A stretch of DNA of 12,477 nt. Origin: JANYHY01 sp043784605. GTDB lineage: Bacteria > Myxococcota_A > Polyangia > Polyangiales > Polyangiaceae. Shown piece by piece: positions 5,957-12,477 of the stretch (the first letter of the stretch is position 1; each line of letters opens with the position of its first letter). The notes beneath the pieces were generated by a model that saw only the letters and a program-made list of their open reading frames with translations, searched no databases and was not told where the DNA came from. A program made the translations under genes and the position numbers. Where the stretch lies: contig JAYVYD010000252.1 in assembly GCA_043784605.1 (NCBI GenBank), forward strand, positions 1 to 12,477, in the 5' to 3' direction.

Positions 5957-6004
5957 GAAGGTCCTCCCGTCAGCTCAATCACTGACACGGAGAAACGACA
6001 ACCC

Positions 6005-6652
6005 ATGAAGCCTTCGACCAAGAGCGGGACCTTTGCCATCGTGACCACCAACACGAGCTCGCAAGAGCCGTCCAAGTGGACCGATGAGGAGCTCCTCGCC
6101 AAGATGATCGCGAGCTCGGCGACGGGCTGGCGTGAGTTCACGGTTCGCTACGAGCGCCTCATTCATCGCTGCGTGCTCAAGGTCACGCGCCGCTTCTCGT
6201 CGGTGTCTGCGGAGGACGCGCGAGAGATCGCCGCGACCCTTCAGCTGTCCTTGCTCTCCAACGACATGCACAAGTTGAGGAGCTTCGACCCGGAACGCGG
6301 CAACCGCTTCTCGAGCTGGATTGGCCTGCTCGCCATCAACTGCGCCTACGACTACCTGCGCAGTCTCCGCCGCGAGCCCGGCAAGGCGTGCCTCTCGGAG
6401 GCGACCGACCTCGCCAGTGACCTCCCCGATCCGTTCGAGGCCGTCTCGCAGCGCCAGCGTGTGGGCCTCGCGACGCGCATGCTCGCGGGCTTCAGCGACC
6501 GCGACCGCACATTCGCGACGCTCTACTTCGGTGAGGGCATGGACCCCGTCGCCATCGCCGCCGAGATGAACATCAGCGTGAAGACGGTCTACTCGAAGAA
6601 GCACAAGATCCAAGCCCGCCTCGAGATCGCGGCCCGCGCCAACGCCGCCTAA
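6005..6652 (+). CDS. ECF-type RNA polymerase sigma factor
   Basis: An alternative sigma-70 family factor of 215 residues with regions 2 and 4 only. Region 2 spans about 42-122 (WREFTVRYERLIHRC; SFDPERGNRFSSWIGLLAINCAYDYLRS), followed by a linker at 123-155. Region 4 spans about 156-208, with the helix-turn-helix around 180-205 (DPVAIAAEMNISVKTVYSKKHKIQARL). An N-terminal extension of about 40 residues, Ser/Thr-rich, precedes region 2. The ATG at 6005 follows CGGAGAAA (5988-5995), a slightly distant ribosome site. No anti-sigma factor gene lies next to it: the following gene encodes a lipoprotein without a sigma-binding domain. Control is therefore likely transcriptional, through the sigma-54 type promoter and the half-site cluster upstream. 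It may direct the lipoprotein genes downstream, but no matching promoter pair was identified. Confidence 0.9.
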   Translation: MKPSTKSGTFAIVTTNTSSQEPSKWTDEELLAKMIASSATGWREFTVRYERLIHRCVLKVTRRFSSVSAEDAREIAATLQLSLLSNDMHKLRSFDPERGNRFSSWIGLLAINCAYDYLRSLRREPGKACLSEATDLASDLPDPFEAVSQRQRVGLATRMLAGFSDRDRTFATLYFGEGMDPVAIAAEMNISVKTVYSKKHKIQARLEIAARANAA

Positions 6653-6690
6653 AAATCAACGGTTCGTGCAGTACGTGATATGTTGCGGAC

Positions 6691-8145
6691 GTGCTTGGTT
6701 GGAGTCTTAGGAGCAAAGTCGCGCTGGGATTCGTCGGGATTGCGGTCGGTCTCGTTGCGGGCTGCGGGCAGATCCTCGGCCTAAGCGACTATCACGAGTC
6801 GAAGACGCTCGGCGATGGCGGGGCGAGCTCGTGCGACGTGGATCTCGCTACCACTTGCTACCCGTGCTCGGCCACGACCGATCAGCAGCTGTTGAACGCG
6901 TGCACCAACGGGTGCGTACCGTTCGACAAGAAGCGCATAACCAACGTGCTCGCCGACGGAGGCTTGCCCCCCGTGCCTCCGGTCCCCGAGGCTGGGGCCA
7001 CTGACGCGGCGCAGACCGAGGGCGGCGCTCTGCCGAGCTGCCTCACGCTGAACGCGAACCCAGTCGTGATCGTCGCGGGGACCACGAAGCCGTACGTACA
7101 AGCGCTCGCCGCCGCGATCTTCAACGACACCGCCCCGATCACGGTGATCTACAAAGGTCGTAGCTCCTGTGACGCGTGGGCCACGATGCTTCAGGGCCAA
7201 CCGGTGACAGGTCAAGCGTCGTATTGGCCGGGCAGTCCGACCGAGTCGTTCTGCGCGCTGCCTGACATGGGCGCGCAGCCCGATGTCATCGTCGCGGACG
7301 TCTTTCCTTCGACGTGCTCACAGCTGCCGAACGGCCTGCCCAAGGACACCGGCGACTTCCAGGGTCCTGTGCAGACCATGGAGTTCGTGGTGCCGAAGGC
7401 GTCCACGCAGACCTCGATCACTGCGCAGGCGGCCTACTTCGTCTACGGCTTCGGCGGCGGCAGCGGGGTCGCTCCTTGGACCGATCCGACGTTCATCTTC
7501 CGCCTCGACGACACCTCCGGCACCCAAGCGATCATCGGCACGGGCATTGGCGTCCCGGCGTCGTTGTGGAAGGGCACGAACGTCGCGTTCTCGAGCCAGA
7601 TGGTCTCGTCGCTGAGCGCCGTGCAGTCCAACAACGCGGACAAAACCCTCGGCATCTTGTCGGCGGTGAACATGACGGACCAAGTGCGCGTCGCCATCAA
7701 GCCGCTCGCGTTTCAGCACTACGGTCAAGCCTGCGCCTACTATCCAGACAGCTCCGAGACCAGCAAAGACAAGCGCAACGTCCGCGACGGTCACTACGCG
7801 CTCTGGGGTCCGGTTCACCTCTCGACCAAGCTCGACGGCGGAGGCTTCCCGCTCAAGCAGAACGCCAAGCGGATCATCGACACACTGACGGGATCGAGCC
7901 CCGCGCCGAAGGGGCTCGACCTCATCGAGACCGAGGCGCTCAACAGCCTCGTCCCCACATGCGCGATGCACGTCGCGCGCGGCGCCGAGGTCGGTCCGAT
8001 GAAGCTCGCCACGTCGCCAACTCCTTGCGGTTGCTACTTCGAGCTGAAGGCCGCCGGCGCTACCTCTTGTAAGACGTGCGGCACGCCCGCGGACTGTCCC
8101 GCATCCGCTCCAACGTGCAGCTTCGGGTACTGCGAGGCGCAGTAG
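6691..8145 (+). CDS. Large surface lipoprotein, possibly periplasmic-binding-protein-like
   Basis: A 484-residue exported lipoprotein. The GTG at 6691 is the first in-frame start after a stop at 6676 and gives a signal peptide ending in a lipobox (LVAGC, Cys25); no strong ribosome site is visible. Next come a Cys-containing segment (about 45-75), a low-complexity Gly/Pro/Ala linker (about 89-112), and a large domain (about 125-410). Segments such as VVIVAGTTKPYVQALAAAI, DVIVADVFPSTC, TMEFVVPKAST and DDTSGTQAIIGTGIG recall phosphate/PstS-like binding proteins. This is a fold-level guess. The C-terminus is Cys-rich (CKTCGTPADC, then Cys476 and Cys481), a tail style frequent in myxobacterial surface proteins. 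It begins 38 bases after the sigma factor and ends 33 bases before the next lipoprotein gene, so it may be co-transcribed with either. Confidence 0.85.
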   Translation: MLGWSLRSKVALGFVGIAVGLVAGCGQILGLSDYHESKTLGDGGASSCDVDLATTCYPCSATTDQQLLNACTNGCVPFDKKRITNVLADGGLPPVPPVPEAGATDAAQTEGGALPSCLTLNANPVVIVAGTTKPYVQALAAAIFNDTAPITVIYKGRSSCDAWATMLQGQPVTGQASYWPGSPTESFCALPDMGAQPDVIVADVFPSTCSQLPNGLPKDTGDFQGPVQTMEFVVPKASTQTSITAQAAYFVYGFGGGSGVAPWTDPTFIFRLDDTSGTQAIIGTGIGVPASLWKGTNVAFSSQMVSSLSAVQSNNADKTLGILSAVNMTDQVRVAIKPLAFQHYGQACAYYPDSSETSKDKRNVRDGHYALWGPVHLSTKLDGGGFPLKQNAKRIIDTLTGSSPAPKGLDLIETEALNSLVPTCAMHVARGAEVGPMKLATSPTPCGCYFELKAAGATSCKTCGTPADCPASAPTCSFGYCEAQ

Positions 8146-8178
8146 CCGCAGGCTGAGATCTGGTGTACAGCCTTCGCG

Positions 8179-8961
8179 ATGCGCGCCTTCGGCTTCGCCC
8201 TCACTCTCGTCGTCTTCGGTAGTGTCGGCTGCTCGCCCACGTCCCCAGACGGGGACGCACCGGTGCCCGCGTCCGAAGCCGGCGTCCTTGGCTCGGGGAT
8301 GCGCCTACGCGACGTGCAGAACCCCGCGAGCAAGCTCGCCGGCTCGAACGTGAAGGTCACCACGGTGGTCGTCACTGCGGTCGACAACTTCGACGAGACG
8401 CACGACGGCAAGAGCCGCGGCACCATCTTCTTGCAGGACGCAGACAAGAGCGGATCGCTCGCGGGCATCTCGCTCTTTTCGCCCAGCTTTCAACCCACGA
8501 GCCTCCGCCTCGCGCCCGGAGACGTCGTCGATCTCGACGGTCAATACTCGGAGCAATCGAAGATCGGGGCGACCGTCGATTTCAGCCCGGCGTTCTTGCC
8601 TCAAATCGTCAAGCCCGTGGCGACGTTCCGCTTCGAGGTCGGCGAGCCGAAACCGATCGTGATCAACCTCGCTGATCTCACCTCCTTCGCCGCGGGTGGG
8701 CGCCAGTGGATCGGACAGCTCGTTACAGTTCTGAACGTGACCGCCGTGACTGCACCCGCGGGTGATTCGAAGAACTCTGGGCGCGTCATGGCGAACCTCT
8801 CGGCGGATTCCAAGAACGGTCCGCAGATCTCGAATGAGCTCTTCGACCTGCCGGTGAACGCCTTCCCCGCGAACACGACCTTCAAGTCGGTTACCGGTGT
8901 CGTGACGTACTTCTTCAACATGAAGATCGCCATCCGTAGGCAGGCTGACCTCGTGCAGTGA
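8179..8961 (+). CDS. Lipoprotein with two OB-fold-like domains
   Basis: A 260-residue exported protein. Its signal peptide ends at SVGC (Cys18), an acceptable lipobox, followed by an Asp/Pro/Ala linker to about residue 42. Two beta-rich repeats follow. Repeat 1 (about 43-125) has NVKVTTVVVTAVDNF, GTIFLQDAD and LAPGDVVDLDGQY. Repeat 2 (about 160-258) has GQLVTVLNVTAVT, GRVMANLSADS and FKSVTGVVTYFFNMKIAIRR. The pattern of a strand, a GxIFLQD-type strand and a closing 'GDVVDLDGQ' strand resembles exported OB-fold proteins. Ligand and function are unknown. The ribosome site before the ATG is weak. Its stop overlaps the GTG start of the next gene (GTGA), so the M16-like lipoprotein is translated from the same message. 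Confidence 0.82.
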   Translation: MRAFGFALTLVVFGSVGCSPTSPDGDAPVPASEAGVLGSGMRLRDVQNPASKLAGSNVKVTTVVVTAVDNFDETHDGKSRGTIFLQDADKSGSLAGISLFSPSFQPTSLRLAPGDVVDLDGQYSEQSKIGATVDFSPAFLPQIVKPVATFRFEVGEPKPIVINLADLTSFAAGGRQWIGQLVTVLNVTAVTAPAGDSKNSGRVMANLSADSKNGPQISNELFDLPVNAFPANTTFKSVTGVVTYFFNMKIAIRRQADLVQ

Positions 8962-11162
8962 GGCTTCGCGCGACCTGCTCGATCGTCGTGGCGATGGCGT
9001 GTGGTGGCCACGCGCCGCCACCGGTCGCGCGTGTCGGTGCGCAGGAGCGAGTCGTTCGTGAGCCGGGGCATCCGCCGATCGCGACGCTGGAGCGACGCGG
9101 TGATCCGAGCGCCGCGATTGCGCTCGTTGTCGACACGAGCGCGGCAAACGCTCCAGGGTCGGTCGCCGTCGCGCTCGGAGTCGTGCTCCAGCATCGAGTC
9201 GCGGCCAAGGGACGCCGCGTGGTCGCGCAGTCGGACGCCGTGCGGCTCGACGCTTGGATCGACTCGCCTGATGCCGCCAAGCGCTTCATCGAGGCCGTTC
9301 GCGCGGCGCTCGCGACGCCCATCGACGACGCCGCTTGGGCGCTCGCCAAGGTCGCGCTCGACGCGACGCCCGCGCGCGCGGACGGCGCTTTTGGATCGGC
9401 GCAGGCGTGCGCCGGGCAGCCGTCGCGCGACGGAGCCTTGACCCAAAAGACGCTCGACGTGGCGCGGCTCAACGTGTTCGGCACGCGCGCCGTTGCGCTC
9501 GGCGTGGTCGCGCCCGCGACGACCCCTCTGACCAACGCGCTGTCGACGATCCCCGCCTGGCCTGACGCAGGTCGCCGCGCGTGCGCGCCTGCGACGCCGA
9601 CGCAGAAGATCGTGTACGCGACAAACGATCTCGAGGGCACCCGCGTGGATGTGCTCGCGTGGATGACTCCCGCGACCGCACTCGGCGCCGCGGACGCCCT
9701 TGCCGGCGCCGCCGCACCCGTGTCGCTCAAGCTCGGCGTGAGCGACCCAGACGCGCGACTGTCCGAGATTTCAGCCGTTGCGCACCCATCCGGCGGCTGC
9801 GTGGACGTTCACCTGCAGCTTCACTCCACAGAACCGACGGTGCTCGCTCGCGATGCAGCGCTGGTTCTGGACGAGGTCGCGCGCATCTCACCGGAGGGAA
9901 GTGCGCCCCCCGATCCGCGAGATGCGGCGGCGCTCATCGCGATGACGGAGCTCGCGCGCGGTTGCCCGGTCGGCCCGCCGACGGCGATGTTCGGCGCGCA
10001 CACCGAGGACGTTGCCACGGTCGACGCGGCGCTGCGCCCACAGCTCGAGGCCGCGGTGAAAGCGTGGAGCGCTCCGCAGCTGGACGTTCGCAAGCTCATC
10101 GAGACTGGGCAAGCGGAGTCGCTGGTGCTCGTCGCGTCCACGTGTGGCACCCGGGTGGAAGACGGCGCGACACTCGGCGCGACCGCGACTGTGGTGGACG
10201 GCATGGCCCGTCACGCGAGCACCGACTACGGAGTCACCGCAGAGCCGTTCGTCGCGTTCGATGCTGCGGGCGTGCTCGTTCGCGCTCACGCGAGAGACGC
10301 TGAGTCAGCGAGAGACTTCGGCCTGCGCCTCGCGGACGCCGCGGCGCGCGCGTTCTTCGTCGACACGTTGCCGGGCGGGGAGACCACCGGCGCCGACGCG
10401 GGGCTCACGTTGCTCGCGCAGACTCTCGCGCCGAACCACGCCACGTGGATCGAACCTTTCGCGCGGACGCCTTCATCGAGGCCGCCTTCGCAGGGTTCGC
10501 TCGACGCTCGCGCTAGTGCGATGCGTCGCGGTCCCGTGCGCGCGGTGGTCGTCGCGAGCGCGGATGGTGCGCAGGCAGACGCGATGGCCAACGCGCTCGA
10601 CCGATACATGCTCCGCGGTGAGGCCCGTACTTGTGCCTCCGACGCCCACGCGGACGCGCCGAAGCCGGGCTCGTACGTGACCGTTCGCCCGGGGCCCGCA
10701 GAGGCGTACCTCGCGCTTCCCGTCGGCCCGCAGTGTGGACACGCGGCGGATTGGCTGGCGTCATTGCTGCGCACGGACGCCTCGCTCTCTCACGCGCTCG
10801 CGGGCACGGTGCGCGGGAGCGACGCGCGGCTCGTGGACGCTCCCTCGGGTCGATGGTTGGCCGTGCATCTCGACGCTCCCAACGCAGCGCTCGACGCGGC
10901 GGTCGCGCAGACGCGCGTGCTCTTGGCACGACTGCACGACGGCGCGATCACCGATGGAGATCTCAAAGCGGCGCAACTCACCGTCGACGCAGACCTCGCC
11001 AAGGCGCTGGTGGATCCTCGTCTGCGCGCGGCCGCCGCGTGGCGCAAGGAGCCCACAAAAAAGTCCCTTCCGACGCTCGACGCCGTCCTGGCGTGCGCGC
11101 GCGCGACCTTGCGCGACGAGGCGCTCGTCATTGTCGCCTCTCGCCCTTCGGTGTCACCGTGA
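8958..11162 (+). CDS. Degenerate M16-peptidase-like lipoprotein
   Basis: A 734-residue Ala-rich exported protein. It starts at GTG overlapping the previous stop (GTGA), with a short signal peptide ending in AMAC (Cys15). The body looks like repeated M16 (insulinase/pitrilysin) alpha-beta units. The last unit is the clearest (about 590-705), with AYLALPVGPQCGHAADWLASLL, then LAVHLDAPNAALDAAVAQTRVLLARL and a 'DGAITDGDLKAAQ' helix; earlier units are at about 50-150 and 220-340. The inverted zinc motif HxxEH of active M16 enzymes is absent from the part that aligns with the first unit, so it is probably not a protease. It may be a non-catalytic partner, as in other M16 pairs, or an unrelated binding protein. 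Repeat assignment is from pattern only; the coding call itself is firm from length, codon use and tight coupling. Confidence 0.8.
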   Translation: MRLRATCSIVVAMACGGHAPPPVARVGAQERVVREPGHPPIATLERRGDPSAAIALVVDTSAANAPGSVAVALGVVLQHRVAAKGRRVVAQSDAVRLDAWIDSPDAAKRFIEAVRAALATPIDDAAWALAKVALDATPARADGAFGSAQACAGQPSRDGALTQKTLDVARLNVFGTRAVALGVVAPATTPLTNALSTIPAWPDAGRRACAPATPTQKIVYATNDLEGTRVDVLAWMTPATALGAADALAGAAAPVSLKLGVSDPDARLSEISAVAHPSGGCVDVHLQLHSTEPTVLARDAALVLDEVARISPEGSAPPDPRDAAALIAMTELARGCPVGPPTAMFGAHTEDVATVDAALRPQLEAAVKAWSAPQLDVRKLIETGQAESLVLVASTCGTRVEDGATLGATATVVDGMARHASTDYGVTAEPFVAFDAAGVLVRAHARDAESARDFGLRLADAAARAFFVDTLPGGETTGADAGLTLLAQTLAPNHATWIEPFARTPSSRPPSQGSLDARASAMRRGPVRAVVVASADGAQADAMANALDRYMLRGEARTCASDAHADAPKPGSYVTVRPGPAEAYLALPVGPQCGHAADWLASLLRTDASLSHALAGTVRGSDARLVDAPSGRWLAVHLDAPNAALDAAVAQTRVLLARLHDGAITDGDLKAAQLTVDADLAKALVDPRLRAAAAWRKEPTKKSLPTLDAVLACARATLRDEALVIVASRPSVSP

Positions 11163-12310
11163 TCGACTGGTACGAGGTCGGCACCGACTCCGTCTCGCTC
11201 CTGCGCGACGGCAAGGTCGCATTCCCGGTGATGCTCGACGCTATCGCCAACGCGCAGCGCGAGGTCCTGCTCGAGATGTATTGGGTCAGCGCAGACTCCT
11301 GCGGGTTGCGCTTCCTCGACGCGCTCGTGAGCGCTGCGCGACGTGGCGTCGTGGTGAAGGTGATCTACGACTCGATCGGATCCATCGGCATCACGACGGC
11401 GTTTTGGGGCCCGCTGCGACGCGCCGGCGGACAAGCTGTAGAGTTCCACGCCGTCTTTCCGCTGCGCAACGCGTTGACGACAGGCGCGCTCGAGCGACGC
11501 GATCACCGCAAGCTCCTCGTCGTCGACGGCGCAATCGGCGTCACGGGCGGGATCAACTTGAGCCGACAATGGCTTCCCGTCGAAGAGGGCGGCGAAGGCT
11601 GGCGCGACGACATGGTCGCGGTCCGCGGGCCCGGCGCACAAGAGCTACGCACGCTCTTTTACGACACCTGGCGTCGCACGACGCGCGAGGCGCCGCCAGC
11701 CGACGCGAAGACGTTGACCAAGAAACCCAAGTCGCGCGTGTGGGTCCTCACCAACACCCCGCCCCTTATTTTTGGCCCCGTTCGCGCCTCAATCGGGAGC
11801 AAACGCAGGAGCATTCGACGCGAGTATCTGTGGCGGGTAGAGGGCGCGAAGAAGAGCATCGAGATCGCCAACAGTTACTTCGTGCCCAACCGCAGCGTTC
11901 GCGGAGCCCTCTTCCGTGCGGCAGCGCGCGGCGTACGCGTCCGCGTGCTCGTGCCCGATCGCGGGGATGTTCCCATCGTGCAGTTCGCGGTGGAGTCATT
12001 GTTCGACACGCTCATCAAGAACGGCGTGGAGGTGTACGCGCTGCCGGATCGCGTCCTGCACGCGAAGACCGCCATCATCGACGACCAGTTCGCCACGATC
12101 GGGAGCTACAATCTCGACGAGCGCTCCTGGGCGAAGAACATGGAGCTGAACTTGGCAGTAGAGGACGTCCCGTTCGCCACGCACGTTCGCGAGTGGTTCG
12201 ATCAAGACTGCGCCATCGCGCACCGCATCGGCCTCGACGACTGGCGCCTTCGCAGCTCCACCCGCCGCGCGGTCGAGTGGGTCGCGTACGGACTGCGGAG
12301 GCTGTGGTGA
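11159..12310 (+). CDS. Phospholipase D superfamily protein, cardiolipin synthase-like
   Basis: Cardiolipin synthases of this superfamily join two phosphatidyl groups at the inner membrane. The 383-residue protein has two intact HxKxxxxD motifs: HRKLLVVD (His116, Lys118, Asp123) and HAKTAIID (His301, Lys303, Asp308). They are followed by GGIN and GSYNLDERS respectively, as in Cls enzymes. No N-terminal transmembrane helices are present, so it is closer to ClsB/YbhO-type enzymes than to ClsA; a broader phosphatidyltransferase role is possible. The GTG at 11159 (GTGATCGACTGG) is chosen because it overlaps the previous stop by four bases and PLD similarity starts within a few residues. A much longer open frame reaching upstream encodes only an Arg-rich shadow of the M16-like gene. 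The stop overlaps the GTG of the next gene, so lipid genes and lipoproteins share a message. Confidence 0.92.
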   Translation: MIDWYEVGTDSVSLLRDGKVAFPVMLDAIANAQREVLLEMYWVSADSCGLRFLDALVSAARRGVVVKVIYDSIGSIGITTAFWGPLRRAGGQAVEFHAVFPLRNALTTGALERRDHRKLLVVDGAIGVTGGINLSRQWLPVEEGGEGWRDDMVAVRGPGAQELRTLFYDTWRRTTREAPPADAKTLTKKPKSRVWVLTNTPPLIFGPVRASIGSKRRSIRREYLWRVEGAKKSIEIANSYFVPNRSVRGALFRAAARGVRVRVLVPDRGDVPIVQFAVESLFDTLIKNGVEVYALPDRVLHAKTAIIDDQFATIGSYNLDERSWAKNMELNLAVEDVPFATHVREWFDQDCAIAHRIGLDDWRLRSSTRRAVEWVAYGLRRLW

Positions 12311-12477
12311 GCGCGATCGATCGTCTGCCCCCGAGCGTGCTCCGCGCCGCTCGCGTCGCCGGCTTTGTCGGCGTGACAGCTGCGCTCTTGCCGACGTATG
12401 CGCTTCGTGACGAGCTCGCCAAGCGCGGACCCGAGCGCGCCGCGGTCCGCGATCGCTGGACGCGTCGTTGGGCCGAC
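12307..12477 (+). CDS. N-terminal fragment of a possible lysophospholipid acyltransferase (3' partial)
   Basis: The GTG at 12307 overlaps the previous stop (GTGA), and the frame stays open for 57 codons to the window end. The peptide starts MSAIDRLPPSVLRAARVAG, has a hydrophobic helix (about 17-31, VAGFVGVTAALLPTY), then a basic segment ending RDRWTRRWAD. A short hydrophobic helix followed by a 'VRDRWxRRWA' stretch is how PlsC-type 1-acylglycerol-3-phosphate acyltransferases often begin, and the location beside a cardiolipin synthase fits. The catalytic HxxxxD motif would lie beyond the window, so the family is not proven. Confidence 0.5.
   Translation, partial: MSAIDRLPPSVLRAARVAGFVGVTAALLPTYALRDELAKRGPERAAVRDRWTRRWAD

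Noticed and set aside
5967..5990. Possible hairpin CCGTCAG ... CTGACACGG in the sigma gene leader
   Set aside because: The stem is short and needs a two-base bulge; nothing indicates a riboswitch or thermometer.
5710..6141. Minus-strand 143-residue frame across the repeat cluster and the start of the sigma gene
   Set aside because: It would run through the sigma-54 type promoter and the array. No ribosome site or domain was seen, and its composition fits a shadow frame.
8305..9446. Long minus-strand open frames opposite the OB-fold and M16-like genes
   Set aside because: Antisense frames stay open because of high third-position GC. They are Arg/His-rich, lack domains, and span the junction of two well-supported plus-strand genes.
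10631..11158. N-terminal extension of the PLD frame by 176 codons
   Set aside because: It is Arg/Ala-rich, overlaps the M16-like gene in another frame and has no PLD similarity. A GTG at 11159 with the common GTGA overlap gives the family's expected start.
1..12477. Mobile element, CRISPR, tRNA or recent gene transfer
   Set aside because: No transposase or integrase motifs, long terminal repeats, spaced direct repeats or tRNA-like cloverleaf were seen. Codon use looks even across the window apart from the short microprotein tail.

Overview
The window is GC-rich and densely packed. Its organism is probably a myxobacterium-like member of the Myxococcota (Polyangia/Sorangiineae type). That is an inference from the very high third-position GC, several lipoproteins with Asp-Gly-Gly-rich linkers just after the lipidated cysteine, a C-terminal Cys-rich 'CGTPADC...C...C' tail of the kind common in myxobacterial surface proteins, GTG starts with 4-base GTGA overlaps, and a likely sigma-54 promoter in front of an ECF sigma gene. 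No rRNA, tRNA, CRISPR array, insertion sequence or phage gene was seen.

Left part (1-1838, + strand): the 3' nine-tenths or so of miaB (tRNA methylthiotransferase; its start lies before the window), then a small lipoprotein of unknown function.

Middle left (4904 down to 1853, - strand): a compact five-gene operon. In transcription order it holds a Spy/CpxP-like membrane-anchored protein with a Gly/His-rich insert, a 57-residue one-helix microprotein, an OmpR-class response regulator, its histidine kinase, and an RlpA-like cell-wall lipoprotein. Gaps between genes are 3 to 22 bases. The layout resembles a Cpx or metal-stress envelope system, with two less usual additions (the microprotein and the RlpA gene).

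Middle (5043-5836, + strand): divergent from that operon lies a translationally coupled pair, a membrane-anchored protein with a split four-cysteine [4Fe-4S]-type motif and an unrecognised 120-residue protein.

Centre (5819-6652): eight copies of CGTAA/TTACG in 98 bases, beginning inside the 3' end of the previous gene. A well-spaced sigma-54 type promoter follows (GG-N10-GC), then an ECF-type sigma factor gene with no recognisable anti-sigma gene beside it. This looks like an enhancer, sigma-54, ECF-sigma relay and is the most interesting regulatory feature of the window.

Right part (6691-12477, + strand): a run of same-strand genes for the envelope. These are a 484-residue lipoprotein with a possible periplasmic-binding-protein-like fold, an OB-fold-like lipoprotein, a long M16-peptidase-like lipoprotein lacking the zinc motif, a cardiolipin synthase/phospholipase D family enzyme with two intact HKD motifs, and the first 57 codons of a gene that may be a lysophospholipid acyltransferase. 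The last four are joined by GTGA overlaps and so are very probably one operon linking exported lipoproteins to phospholipid metabolism.
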